Under the pieces are notes generated by a model. It did no database searches, was not told the origin of the DNA, and saw nothing but the letters and a program-made list of their open reading frames with translations. This document shows positions 48,259 to 56,747 of a stretch of 64,000 nt of DNA, in pieces. Numbering within the stretch: the first letter of the stretch is position 1; every line of letters begins with the position of its first letter. The translations under genes were made by a program, and so were the position numbers. Origin of the DNA: Actinoallomurus sp963736325 (GTDB lineage Bacteria; Actinomycetota; Actinomycetes; Streptosporangiales; Streptosporangiaceae); assembly GCA_963736325.1 (NCBI GenBank), contig CAVTOG010000003.1, positions 1 to 64,000 on the forward strand. Reading direction: 5' to 3'.

Positions 48259-49011
48259 GTGACGCCACTGCACGCAGCAGCGATCTTCGGTGCCGGCGCG
48301 GCGGCGGGCTGCATCAACGTCGTCGTCGGTTCCGGTTCCCTCGTCACGTTCCCGACGCTCATCGCGCTGGGCTACCCGCCCGTCGTCGCGAACGTCTCGA
48401 ACACCGTCGGGCTCGTGCCCGGCTCGGCCTCCGGCGCGTACGGCTACCGGCGCGAGCTGCGGGGCCAGGGCTCCCGCCTGCTGCGGTTCGGTGCCGTGTC
48501 CGTGCTCGGGGCCGTGATCGGCGGGCTGCTCCTCCTCACGCTGCCCGAGGAGACCTTCAACATCGTCGTCCCGGTTCTCATCGCGCTCGCCTGCGTGCTG
48601 GTGGTCGTGCAGCCCCGGCTGGGCACGTGGCTGAGCCGCCGGGAACGCCGCCACCACGGCGGACCGTTGCTGCTGCTCGGGGTGCTCGTCAGCGGGATGT
48701 ACGGCGGGTACTTCGGCGCGGCGCAGGGCATCATCCTGCTCGCGCTGCTCGGCATCTCCCTCGACGACGACCTGCAGCGGCTGAACGGCATCAAGAACGT
48801 CCTCGCCGGCCTGGTGAACGGGGCCGCGGCGGTGCTGTTCATCCTGGTCACACGCGTCGACTTGGCGATCGCGGTGTGCATCGCGCTGGGCTCGGCAGTC
48901 GGGGGCCTGCTGGGCGCGTCGATCGGCCGGCGGCTCCCGCCATGGGTCCTGCGCATCCTCATCGTGCTCGTCGGTGCGACCGCCATCATCAAGCTCGTGC
49001 TGACCCCCTAA
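48259..49011 (+). CDS. TauE/SafE-type sulfite/anion exporter
   Basis: 250 aa with about eight hydrophobic helices. Two repeats with the TauE/SafE feature GSGSLVTFPTLIALGYPP (N-terminal) and FGAAQGIILLALLGISLDDD (C-terminal). Permeases of this family export sulfite, sulfoacetate or related anions. GTG start at 48259, 19 bp after the ABC ATPase gene; possibly one operon, but no functional link is known. Promoter for the next gene begins right after the stop. Confidence 0.88.
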   Translation: MTPLHAAAIFGAGAAAGCINVVVGSGSLVTFPTLIALGYPPVVANVSNTVGLVPGSASGAYGYRRELRGQGSRLLRFGAVSVLGAVIGGLLLLTLPEETFNIVVPVLIALACVLVVVQPRLGTWLSRRERRHHGGPLLLLGVLVSGMYGGYFGAAQGIILLALLGISLDDDLQRLNGIKNVLAGLVNGAAAVLFILVTRVDLAIAVCIALGSAVGGLLGASIGRRLPPWVLRILIVLVGATAIIKLVLTP

Positions 49012-49045
49012 AGATCGGTTGAAATGGGAGGTTTTTGGGTACAAA

Positions 49046-49061
49046 TCGAATATACGTTCGA
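49046..49061. promoter_or_regulatory. LexA-type SOS box
   Basis: TCGAATATACGTTCGA is a near-palindrome matching the actinobacterial SOS box TCGAAC-N4-GTTCGA with one mismatch. It lies just 15 bp before the ATG of the small gene at 49076, right after a TTGAAA/TACAAA promoter-like pair (49019-49045), where LexA would block transcription. Confidence 0.65.
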
Positions 49062-49075
49062 AGAAAGGTGCGATC

Positions 49076-49333
49076 ATGAAGGGCGACAGGGTCGAGATCA
49101 TGGTCGATGCCGGGGAGGCGACGCGGACGTACGAGGTCGTGGCCACCCGAGCCGGCCGTCGCGTGGAGGTCGTCACACGGCGCGGTGTCGTCGAGGTCAC
49201 CGAAGTGACCCGGACCGGCACCCCCGTCCGTACCGCGCGCTTCATGGCCAGCCGCGTGCTGGCCCTCGTCGAGCATCCCTACAACGACCGCCGGGAACCC
49301 GTCCAAAGCCGTGACCTGGCCGACAGCGCCTAG
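49076..49333 (+). CDS. 85-aa protein under a LexA-type SOS box
   Basis: ATG at 49076 with GAAAGG 7 nt upstream. The product starts MKGDRVEIMVDAGEATRTYE and continues VVATRAGRRVEVVTRRGVVE, a small beta-strand-rich fold with many Arg and no membrane segment; it ends SRDLADSA. Not a family I recognise, although it is likely conserved in actinobacteria. The SOS box directly upstream suggests induction by DNA damage. Its TAG stop (49331-49333) forms the CTAG target duplicated by the IS701 element; excision would leave the stop intact. Confidence 0.75.
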   Translation: MKGDRVEIMVDAGEATRTYEVVATRAGRRVEVVTRRGVVEVTEVTRTGTPVRTARFMASRVLALVEHPYNDRREPVQSRDLADSA

Positions 49334-50744
49334 TAGGACTTTGTTAGTTCGTCATGGTGGGTGTTGGTGGCAGGTGGGGCATCGGCCGCTCCAGGTCGCG
49401 AGCAGCACCTGGAGCTGGTTGAGGATCTTGTAGAGACTCAGGCCGCCCCAGCTGCTTTTGGGCTGGTCAGGCGTAGCTCGGTGAGGAAGAGGTGGGCGGC
49501 GGAGGTCAAGGTGACGTGGCGGTGCCAGCCGGTCCAGGAGCGGCCTTCGAAGTGTGTGAGGCCAAGACCGGTCTTGAGTTCGCGGTAGTCGTGTTCGATC
49601 CGCCAGCGGATCTTCGCCAAGCGGACGAGGGTCTTGATGGGAGTGTCGGCGGGCAGGGTGGACAGCCAGTAGCCGGTGGGCTCGGGCTCGCCGGGGGGCC
49701 ATTCGGCTAGCAGCCAGCACTCGGGCAGGCTGCCGTCAGCGGCTCGGGGGATGTCGCGGTTGGCGGGCCGGACCCGGATCGCGGTGAAACGGGACCGCAT
49801 CTTCGCGGTGGGGTTTCCCTTGGTCTTCTTGCTGCCCTGGCGCCAGGTCACCCGTCGAAGGCTCGTGCGGCCGGCGGCCAGTACCAGGTCGCGCAGGTTG
49901 GACGCGGCGTGAATGTAGCGGGGCCGTGGCGGGCGGCCTCGCCCGCCGTAGGAGGGTGTCTGTGGTGCCGCCTCGCCGGGGTAGGCGCTGGTGGTGCCCT
50001 TGACCGCCATCACATAGGCGAGTCCGCGTTCGGTCAGGCCGAGCCGGAAGGTGGTGTTGTCCCCGTAGCCGGCATCGCCGACGACCAGCGGCGGCGTATG
50101 CCCCCATTCGGCCAGCTCATCGAGCATGCCGAGCGCAAGCCGCCACTTGGGCAGGTGCCGTACCCGCCCAGGGATCCCGCAGCGTTTGCGCCGCACGGCG
50201 ATCAGCCCTGCCGCGTCCTCATCGTCGGCCAGCGCCTCGTCCCAACGCTCGGGCATGAACAACCGCCAGTCCAGCGGCGCCGAGCACACGTCGGTGACCG
50301 CGTGCACGCTGACCGCGATCTGGCAGTTGGTCACCTTGCCCGCCGTCCCGGTGTACTGCCGGGCCACACACGGCGAGGCGTCCCCGTCCTTCACATGGCC
50401 GGTGTCATCCAGCACCCACGCCTCCGGCGCCACCACCCGCAGCGACCGGGCCGCCAACCTCCGCCGCACCGCCGCGTAGTCCCACGTCGAAGACGTGATG
50501 AACTGCTGCAACCGCTGATGATCGACCCCCAGCCGCTCCGCCATCGGCTGCATCGACTTACGCCGCCCGTCCAACATCAGACCCCGCAGATACAACCCAC
50601 CATTCAGACGCTGCTCACGCCGGGCGAACGGCGCGAAAATCTCACCCGCGAAGTCCTCAAGACGGCCACGAACAGCAGCCAACTCAGCCGGAGTCACACG
50701 AAGATCATCTCACGAATAATCCCGAACTAACAAAGTCCTACTAG
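49330..50744. mobile_element. Complete IS701-family insertion sequence with CTAG target duplication
   Basis: The element spans 49334-50740 (1407 bp) with perfect 18-bp terminal inverted repeats TAGGACTTTGTTAGTTCG / CGAACTAACAAAGTCCTA, flanked by the 4-bp duplication CTAG (49330-49333 and 50741-50744). It contains one intact transposase gene on the minus strand. Intact ends and ORF suggest recent insertion. IS701-type elements use YTAR-type (CTAG) targets. The left CTAG is the stop codon of the SOS-box gene. Confidence 0.95.
49438..50697 (-). CDS. IS701-family transposase
   Basis: 419 aa, full length. DDE residues: WVLDDTGHVKDG (first Asp), LVVGDAGYGDNTTF (second Asp), and RIEHDYRELKTGLGLTHFEG (Glu in the YRELK-like motif). 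N-terminal region with LDGRRKSMQPMAERLG and LQQFITSSTWDYAAV typical of the family. No stop or frameshift; probably active. Antisense to the gene it inserted behind. Confidence 0.95.
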   Translation of the reverse strand: MTPAELAAVRGRLEDFAGEIFAPFARREQRLNGGLYLRGLMLDGRRKSMQPMAERLGVDHQRLQQFITSSTWDYAAVRRRLAARSLRVVAPEAWVLDDTGHVKDGDASPCVARQYTGTAGKVTNCQIAVSVHAVTDVCSAPLDWRLFMPERWDEALADDEDAAGLIAVRRKRCGIPGRVRHLPKWRLALGMLDELAEWGHTPPLVVGDAGYGDNTTFRLGLTERGLAYVMAVKGTTSAYPGEAAPQTPSYGGRGRPPRPRYIHAASNLRDLVLAAGRTSLRRVTWRQGSKKTKGNPTAKMRSRFTAIRVRPANRDIPRAADGSLPECWLLAEWPPGEPEPTGYWLSTLPADTPIKTLVRLAKIRWRIEHDYRELKTGLGLTHFEGRSWTGWHRHVTLTSAAHLFLTELRLTSPKAAGAA

Positions 50745-50904
50745 ATGGTTGATGGGTTATCGCTGAATCGGGTGTGGACATGGCGAAGGGCGCCCGTGGT
50801 CGGTGTGTGACGACCGACCTGGACGCCCTTCTGACCGAACTGGGCCGGCCCGGATGGTTCCGGCCTGGCTGCGTCGATCTAGGCCCTGAGGGGCCCTACG
50901 TCGT
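50745..50904 (+). pseudogene. Possible 5' remnant of another transposase
   Basis: After the IS701 right end, an open frame reads RGRCVTTDLDALLTELGRP. TTDLDALLT resembles the N-terminus of an IS982-type or related transposase, but similarity is confined to about ten residues and the rest differs. Treat as a weak relic call. Confidence 0.3.
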
Positions 50905-52101
50905 TCAGCTGTGGTGCGTCATGGTCACGGTCTTCGGGGCCTTGCCGGGAACGTTGTGGCACACGTGGTGCTTCGCGGCACCGGTGAAGCCGTACACGCT
51001 CCGGAGGCAGGCCCCGAGCGCGAGCTGGCCATAGTAGTTCGGGTGCAGGGACTCCTGCTGGGTGCCCTGGCTGCCCATGGCGACGAGGAAGCGTGCCCAC
51101 TCGGCGACGTCGCCGGTCACTGGGGTCTTCAGCGAGTTGGCGCTGACGGCCTGCCGCGCGGCCTTCGCGCATACCTCGTGGCCCTGAAACAGATTGCGCA
51201 GGTCGAGGAAGTCCAGGCCGTTGTGATTCGCGACCGCGTGCAGCATCAAGGAGATCTCCGATACGAGGGTGCCGCGGGCCCAGGTGGAGTCGTCGTCGTA
51301 GACCGGGCAGCCGCCCTGGCCGGCGCGCCCCGCGTACGTCTCGGGGTAGGCGTTCTCGGTGCCGCGCGGAATGGGCGACGGGTAGGACTGGAGGACGAAC
51401 CGGTACGAGCCCGCCGGGTGGCCGGCGGCGTTCATGACGGCGCGGATCTCGGCGACGGCCTTCTCGATTTTCGGGGCGCTCTGCGTCAGGCGCGTCTTGA
51501 TGAGGGGCTGCTCGGTCGCGTGGCAGTGCCGGTAGGCGAGGAAGCCCTTGACACAGTCCTTGATGACGTCGGAGAAGCCTAGGTCGTTGCCTCCGATGGA
51601 CAGGACGACAAGCTTCACGTCGTTCTTCCGTGCGATGTCGGCCAGCTGGTCGGCCTGAGGTTTCTCCCCCTTGAACGCCACGCCGCCGTGGGCGGCCCGG
51701 ATGACGTTGGCCGTGGTCGCGCCGGAGCACGCCAGGTTGATCCGGTGGTCCACCGCGATCCCGGAGTTCTGGATCTCGGCCGAGTCGGAGCGGTCGCAGC
51801 CGTCGGCGGAGGATCCGTACACGCGCGCGGCGTCGTGGTAGCACCACGAACCGCTCGCGTTGCAGTCGTAGGCGCCGCGGTCGGTCCCCCAGCGGTCGCC
51901 GAGGAGGTTGAGCGGCACGGCGTTCCCCTGCCAGCGGCCCGCCTCACCGGAGATGAAACTGTCCCCGAGAGAGACGGCCGCGGTCGGCGCGCGGTGTCCG
52001 CTCGCCGTCGCCGACGGCCCGCCGGCGACCGCGCCGGTCAGGGCCAATGCCGGCAAGCACCACCGTACGGCCCGCCCGGTCGTTACGAAGGCATGCATCA
52101 T
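50905..52101 (-). CDS. Secreted SGNH/GDSL hydrolase
   Basis: About 398 aa. Start ATG at 52101 with GAGG 6 nt upstream; signal peptide (CLPALALTGAVAGGPSATASG). GDSL block AAVSLGDSFISGEAGRW (catalytic Ser), LSIGGNDLGFSDV (oxyanion Asn), and the C-terminal HPNYYGQLALGACL (catalytic His with Asn). Five or more cysteines outside suggest disulfides. Large actinobacterial SGNH esterase/lipase; substrate unknown. Follows IS relic on the other side. Confidence 0.9.
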   Translation of the reverse strand: MMHAFVTTGRAVRWCLPALALTGAVAGGPSATASGHRAPTAAVSLGDSFISGEAGRWQGNAVPLNLLGDRWGTDRGAYDCNASGSWCYHDAARVYGSSADGCDRSDSAEIQNSGIAVDHRINLACSGATTANVIRAAHGGVAFKGEKPQADQLADIARKNDVKLVVLSIGGNDLGFSDVIKDCVKGFLAYRHCHATEQPLIKTRLTQSAPKIEKAVAEIRAVMNAAGHPAGSYRFVLQSYPSPIPRGTENAYPETYAGRAGQGGCPVYDDDSTWARGTLVSEISLMLHAVANHNGLDFLDLRNLFQGHEVCAKAARQAVSANSLKTPVTGDVAEWARFLVAMGSQGTQQESLHPNYYGQLALGACLRSVYGFTGAAKHHVCHNVPGKAPKTVTMTHHS

Positions 52102-52359
52102 CGCAGTCCTCACCCCGTGTGTGTCGGTCCGGCGAATCCGGAAGCGACAGCATGCCCACGCCGGACCCGGCCCGGGGTTCTCTGACACGCAAGCCGGATT
52201 AACGGTGGGCCCAGGATTCGGGAAAGCGGTTGGTCCCACCAGGCGCGTACGGCGCGGGGCGACCGGAGGCGTACGACGGTGACGCGGGTCCTCGCCTGGG
52301 TGGCCAGGTGGGGCGGGAGGTCGGTGGCGTATTAGCGAATCACGACACACCCTCACCCA

Positions 52360-52381
52360 GCGGACTTCGAAACAGGCCTTA
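52360..52381 (-). other. IS-terminus-like sequence at the stop of the Rieske gene
   Basis: On the minus strand the stop codon TAA is followed by GGCCTGTTTCGAAG, similar to GGCCTGTCT after the NUDIX stop at 12472 and GGCGTGTCT after the MBL stop at 10122. These three share TARGGCSTGTYT. Confidence 0.35.
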
Positions 52382-53287
52382 GCGAGCGGGGCGTACCTGG
52401 ATCATTCCGTTCTCGCGTACGCGGGTCTCGAAGGCCGGCTGGCGGCCTGTCGCAGGGCCGTGGACGACCGTGCCGTCGCTGACGCGGAACGTGCTGCTGT
52501 GCCAGGGGCAGACCACGCAGATCTCGTCGTCGACCTGGATCATGCGGCCCTGGTGGAGCGGCCCGTCGAGGTGGGAGCAGCGGTCGGCCAGTACGTACAC
52601 CTGGCCGGCGTGGCGGAGCACGAAAAGGCTGATGTAGCCCAGGTTGCGGTGGACCGGCCAGCCTTCGGGCAGCTCGTCGATCGAGCAGAGGTTGTGCCAG
52701 CCCAGCGGGCCCAGGTGCGTGATGGACTCGGCGTGGCTGGGGCCGGCGGCGAGGCGGAACGCCAGGTGGCCGCCGAGGTAGGCGCCACCGAACAGTGCGG
52801 TGAGGCCGGCGAACCCGAGGGCCTTGCCGTAGCCGAGGTGGCCGCGGAGCCGGGCGAATAGCGAGGCCGCGAAGAGACCCGTCGCGGTGGTCGTGGCGAT
52901 GGAGTGCACGAGGCCGACGCGCTGCTGCTCGATGTGGAGCGATGACCAGTCGGCCGCGCCGGTGAGCGCCACCGGCACCGCTCCGGCCAGGCCGGTGGCG
53001 ATGAGGATCTGCGCGGCGCGCTGGGTCTCCGGCAGGAGGTCGAGCACGCCGGCCGCCACCCAGCAGCCGACGGGGATGTCGGTGAGCGGCGGATGCGCGG
53101 GATGGCCGATGCTGACGCCGTGCAGGGTGTCCTTGAGATGTCCGGGCGGGAGCACTCGCAGGACGACGTTGCTGAGGCCGCGGGCGGCGCGGTCGAGGAA
53201 GCGGGCGTGTTCCAGATCCTGGGCGACCTTCAGGGGGCGAGGGACGACGAGGGACCGAGAGATCCTGCGTACCCGTTGCCGGTTCAC
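52379..53287 (-). CDS. Rieske [2Fe-2S] protein with DUF2231 membrane domain
   Basis: 302 aa. The N-terminal DUF2231 part has GHPAHPPLTDIPVGCWVAAG and about four hydrophobic helices; the C-terminal Rieske domain has the cluster ligands CSH (ADRCSHLDGPLHQG) and CPWH (CVVCPWHSSTFRVSDG). It is a membrane-bound electron-transfer protein. Such fusions are common in actinobacteria, with unknown partners. GTG start with GAGGAG about 6 nt upstream. The region downstream holds an IS-terminus-like sequence. Confidence 0.9.
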   Translation of the reverse strand: MNRQRVRRISRSLVVPRPLKVAQDLEHARFLDRAARGLSNVVLRVLPPGHLKDTLHGVSIGHPAHPPLTDIPVGCWVAAGVLDLLPETQRAAQILIATGLAGAVPVALTGAADWSSLHIEQQRVGLVHSIATTTATGLFAASLFARLRGHLGYGKALGFAGLTALFGGAYLGGHLAFRLAAGPSHAESITHLGPLGWHNLCSIDELPEGWPVHRNLGYISLFVLRHAGQVYVLADRCSHLDGPLHQGRMIQVDDEICVVCPWHSSTFRVSDGTVVHGPATGRQPAFETRVRENGMIQVRPAR

Positions 53288-53685
53288 CGCTCCTCCTCGG
53301 GTGGCCTGCTTCGGACACTAGCCTGCCCGCCGAGACCTTCCCAACACTGGGTGGGAACCCCTCTGCCGCCGAACGGCGAATCCGGCACCCCCTCCTGCCT
53401 GGGGACACCGGATTCGAAAAGGTCATTTCTCGGCGATCATCTCCTGCACCGCGGAAGACCGGCGAGCCGGCCGACAGGCGGTTCCAGGCGGCCGTACGTG
53501 CGGCGCCGCCACGAGTGAGCATCGGCTTGAGCGCCGCCGACATCAGCGGGCGTCCGCCGATCGCGGACACGATGATCGACAGCGCGACCACGCTGCTGGT
53601 GACCGAGTCCTTGGCGATTATCAGGCGCGGGTCGCCGGTCAGATCCGTACCTCCCCGGCCTGCCGGTACGGATGTCACGGCACCG
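53288..53685. other. 398-bp gap with a membrane-protein remnant
   Basis: It contains the minus-strand fragment at 53450-53640. No intact gene or clear terminator. The rest (53300-53440) shows nothing recognisable. Confidence 0.5.
53450..53640 (-). pseudogene. Fragment resembling a VC0807/DUF3159-like membrane protein
   Basis: The minus-strand frame reads IIAKDSVTSSVVALSIIVSA, then IGGRPLMSAALKPMLTRGGA and ARTAAWNRLSAGSPVFRGA. The pattern RRPL...LxxR...W resembles the second half of VC0807-type intracellular septation-like proteins. Both ends are missing (no start, runs out of similarity). A decayed fragment; family assignment is tentative. Confidence 0.45.
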
Positions 53686-54318
53686 TCAGGGTGATTTGCG
53701 CGCCGTGCCGATGATGCGCGGGGCCACCGGGGAGAACCGCGCCGACGTCGGGAAGCGGAACCCCCGGCAGGACTCGACGTGGAAGATGTACTCGATGTGG
53801 GCGAGGGTGTCGCGGGTGACACGGCACCCGCCCATCAGCCGAGGCCAGACGAGGTCGGCCGCCCGCTGCGTCGCCGCGAACGCCGTGTCCCGGCTGCGTA
53901 CGTGCTCGTAGAAGCGGAACTGCCCGCCCGGCCGCAGTACCCGGTGGAACTCCCGCAGCGCCTCCCGCGGGTCCGGCACCGAGCACAGGAGACCGGACAC
54001 CGCGACGGCGTCGACCGAGGCGTCGTCGGCCGGGATCGCCCCCGCAGTGCCGTCCACGACGCGTACCGGCACCGGAGCCGCGGCTGCGGCCTCGGAGGCG
54101 CGTTCACGGAGGAACGGTTCGGGTTCGACGGCGACGACCTCGGACACCCCGGCCGGATACTGCGCGAAGTTCAGGCCCTTGCCGGGCCCCACCTCGATCA
54201 CGCGGCCGGTGAGGCCCGCAAGCAGCTCACGCCGGAGCTCACGGTTGCCCCGCTCTTCGTTACGAGCGGCGAACCTGTTGTGCCAGCGAGCGAAGAACGG
54301 ATTGTCGACTGGTGCCAT
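53686..54318 (-). CDS. Class I SAM-dependent methyltransferase
   Basis: 210 aa from ATG at 54318. SAM-binding motif VIEVGPGKGLNFAQYP, VAVEPEPFLR, DAVAVSGLLCSVPDP and HRVLRPGGQFRFYEHVRS: a UbiE/COQ5-type fold of the METTL7-like group. The substrate (lipid, thiol or small molecule) cannot be inferred. Short family C-terminus present (RGFRFPTSARFSPVAPRIIG). Next to the TipA-type regulator on the same strand, 100 bp downstream. Confidence 0.88.
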   Translation of the reverse strand: MAPVDNPFFARWHNRFAARNEERGNRELRRELLAGLTGRVIEVGPGKGLNFAQYPAGVSEVVAVEPEPFLRERASEAAAAAPVPVRVVDGTAGAIPADDASVDAVAVSGLLCSVPDPREALREFHRVLRPGGQFRFYEHVRSRDTAFAATQRAADLVWPRLMGGCRVTRDTLAHIEYIFHVESCRGFRFPTSARFSPVAPRIIGTARKSP

Positions 54319-54422
54319 GAACGCCTGCCTACCAGACGTTCCGGCGGAGAGATGGCCGGTGAGAGCGCGTCCCGCGAATCCGTACCGAAGTCGTAGGGAC
54401 GGAACGGGGGAAGCCGCGCATC

Positions 54423-55175
54423 TCAGGATCGGCGGGCGCGTTCCAGGTAGGCCACCAGCCCGGACATGTCCTCGGCGGACCATGGCAGTGCCTGGGCGAG
54501 GTCGGTGCCGTGGTCCTGCCACATCCGCCGTGCACGGTCCTCGGTGTCGCCGTCTCCGGAGTGGAACATCGCGCCGATCTCGTCCCATCGGCGCACGAGG
54601 TCCCGCACCTCGGGATCCTCGACCGGCGTGCCGGCGCGCACGTGGCCCAGCAGCTGTTCCACCAGCTCGGACCAGCGGGACTTGGCCGCCTCGATCGCCT
54701 CGGGCCCGAGCTCGGCACGGCGTGCCGCAAGCCGCTCCCGCTGTTCCGGCGTGAAGGAGGTCTCGAACACTGACATCAACTCCAAGGTCGTCATGAACTG
54801 GTCTGGTTCTGGCATCTCGCCTGTTTCGAGCCGTCGCAGCAGCTCGTGAACCCGATCCCGGACCCGGCCGATCTGTTCGGCCTGCCCGTCGAGTTCGCGA
54901 AGCTGGGCCGCGAGCAGCCCGCGCATCGCGAGCGGGTCGTCGTCCGCGAGCACTCCGGCGATTTCCTCCAGGGAGAGCCCGAGGCCGCGCAGCGCGCGCA
55001 GCCGGTACAGCCGTCGCACGTCGGCGGCGGTGTAGCGGCGGTGGCCGTACGCGGTGCGTTCGCTCGCCCGCAGCAGGCCGATCTCGTCGTAGTGACGAAG
55101 GGCCCGCACGGTCGACCCGGTCGCCCCGGCCAGCTCCCCGATGCTCCAGCGCCGTTCGGCGTCTTTCCCGATCAC
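54423..55175 (-). CDS. MerR-family regulator, TipA-like
   Basis: 250 aa. N-terminal MerR winged helix (WSIGELAGATGSTVRALRHY, then ASERTAYGHRRYTAADVRRL) with dimerisation coiled coil, followed by a TipAS-type ligand-binding domain (RWSELVEQLLGHVRAGTPVE, ELGPEAIEAAKSRW). TipA proteins bind thiopeptide and other drugs covalently or tightly and activate transcription by DNA distortion. Start GTG at 55175. Possibly controls the adjacent methyltransferase. Confidence 0.9.
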   Translation of the reverse strand: MIGKDAERRWSIGELAGATGSTVRALRHYDEIGLLRASERTAYGHRRYTAADVRRLYRLRALRGLGLSLEEIAGVLADDDPLAMRGLLAAQLRELDGQAEQIGRVRDRVHELLRRLETGEMPEPDQFMTTLELMSVFETSFTPEQRERLAARRAELGPEAIEAAKSRWSELVEQLLGHVRAGTPVEDPEVRDLVRRWDEIGAMFHSGDGDTEDRARRMWQDHGTDLAQALPWSAEDMSGLVAYLERARRS

Positions 55176-55234
55176 GCGGCCAACGCTAGGACCTGCCGTG
55201 GCGGCCGGTTCAAGACAGGAGTTCGGAAAAGAGA

Positions 55235-55263
55235 GGGGCGGTCCCTGGGAGAGGGACCGCCCC
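55235..55263 (-). terminator. Terminator of katA
   Basis: A 12-bp stem (GGGGCGGTCCCT with its complement) and a 5-nt loop, followed on the minus strand by TCTCTTTTCC. Confidence 0.85.
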
Positions 55264-55279
55264 GATGAGGGAAGGGGAG

Positions 55280-56734
55280 TCAACCGCCGTTGACGCCGAG
55301 CCCCTTCGCCACGTTGTCTCCGAGGTCCTTGGAGACGTTGCGCCAGTACTCCACGACGCGCGCCTTCATCTCCGGCGTCACCTCGGGCCGCGAGGCGTGG
55401 CCCACGATGTTGCCGGCGAGGTTGGCGCGCTCGGTGCCGGACAGGACGTTGTCGTACAGTGCGCGCGGCTGGCCGTAGTCGTCGTCTTCGGAGTGCAGTG
55501 TGTACGCGTGGCGGACGAGTTCGCCGGTCACGCCGTAGCTCTCGCCGTCGTACAGCGACGGGTCGGCCTGCGGGCCGCCGACGGTGTTCGGCGCGTACAC
55601 CGGGTCGCCGTAGTTCTCGTACCGCATGGCGCCGTCCTTGTTGTAGGAGTGGACGGGCACCTTCGGCCGGTTGACCGGGAGCTGGAGGTAGTTCGGGCCG
55701 ATCCGGTACCGGTGCGTGTCCGGGTAGGAGAACAGCCGTCCCTGGAGCATCTTGTCGGGGCTCGGGGCGATGCCGGGCACCATGTTCGCGGGCTCGAACG
55801 CGGCCTGCTCGATCTGGGCGAAGTAGTCGTCCGGGTTGCGGTTCAGCGTGAACCGGCCGATGTCGATCGGCGGGTAGTCGCCATGCGGCCAGACCTTCGT
55901 CAGGTCGAACGGGTTGAACCGGTAGCCCGCGGCGTCCTCGAACGGCATGACCTGGACCTGCACGGTCCACGACGGGTGCTCGCCCGCGACGATGGAGGTG
56001 CTCAGGTCACGGATGTGGAAGTCGCGGTCGAGCGCGGTGTGCTCGGCGGCCTCGGCGTCGGTGAAGTTCTTGATGCCCTGGTCGGTCTTGAAGTGGTACT
56101 TGACCCAGAACTTCTCACCGGCGGCGTTGACCCACATGAAGGTGTGGCTGCCGTAGCCGTTCATGTGACGCCAGGAGTACGGCGTGCCGCGATCCGACAT
56201 CAGGAACGTGACCTGGTGCGCCGACTCGGTGCGCAGCGTCCAGAAGTCCCACTGCATGTTGTGGTCGTGCAGGTGGTTGTCCGAACGGCGCTTCTGGCTG
56301 TGGATGAAGTCCGAGAACTTCTGCGGGTCGCGGATGAAGAAGACCGGGGTGTTGTTGCCGACCAGGTCGTAGTTGCCGTCTTCGGTGTAGAACTTCAGCG
56401 CGAACCCGCGCGGGTCGCGCACGGTGTCGGGGAAGCCGAGCTCGCCGGCGACCGACGAGAACCGCAGCAGCAGGTCGGTGCGCGCGCCCTTCTGGAAGAG
56501 CTTCGCCTTGGTGAACTGGCCGACGTCCTCGGTGATCTCCATGAAGCCGAAGGCGCCACCGCCCTTGGCGTGGACGACGCGCTCGGGCACGCGCTCCCGG
56601 TTGAACTGCGCCATCTTCTGGATCAGATAGTGGTCCTGAAGCAGCAGCGGTCCGTTCGGCCCAACGGACAGCGAGTCGTGGTCACTGGGCGCGGAGATGC
56701 CGGCGTCCGTGGTCGTGATGGGCCTTTCCGTCAT
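55280..56734 (-). CDS. katA: Monofunctional heme catalase
   Basis: 484 aa, the small-subunit size. Active-site His in RVVHAKGGGAFG, Asn in VGNNTPVFF, and the proximal heme ligand Tyr in RLFSYPDTHRYR, plus the NADPH-binding region typical of clade 3. It decomposes hydrogen peroxide. ATG at 56734 with AGGGGGA upstream. It is 13 bp downstream of the Fur-type regulator, so the two form a furA-katA operon, the classical peroxide-responsive arrangement. Confidence 0.96.
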   Translation of the reverse strand: MTERPITTTDAGISAPSDHDSLSVGPNGPLLLQDHYLIQKMAQFNRERVPERVVHAKGGGAFGFMEITEDVGQFTKAKLFQKGARTDLLLRFSSVAGELGFPDTVRDPRGFALKFYTEDGNYDLVGNNTPVFFIRDPQKFSDFIHSQKRRSDNHLHDHNMQWDFWTLRTESAHQVTFLMSDRGTPYSWRHMNGYGSHTFMWVNAAGEKFWVKYHFKTDQGIKNFTDAEAAEHTALDRDFHIRDLSTSIVAGEHPSWTVQVQVMPFEDAAGYRFNPFDLTKVWPHGDYPPIDIGRFTLNRNPDDYFAQIEQAAFEPANMVPGIAPSPDKMLQGRLFSYPDTHRYRIGPNYLQLPVNRPKVPVHSYNKDGAMRYENYGDPVYAPNTVGGPQADPSLYDGESYGVTGELVRHAYTLHSEDDDYGQPRALYDNVLSGTERANLAGNIVGHASRPEVTPEMKARVVEYWRNVSKDLGDNVAKGLGVNGG

Positions 56735-56747
56735 GCGCGTTTCCCCC

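Noticed and set aside
52102..52378. Coding remnant on the minus strand with WWDQPLSRILGP
   Set aside because: An open frame exists, but I recognise no family and no start; only the IS-like terminus at its edge was kept.
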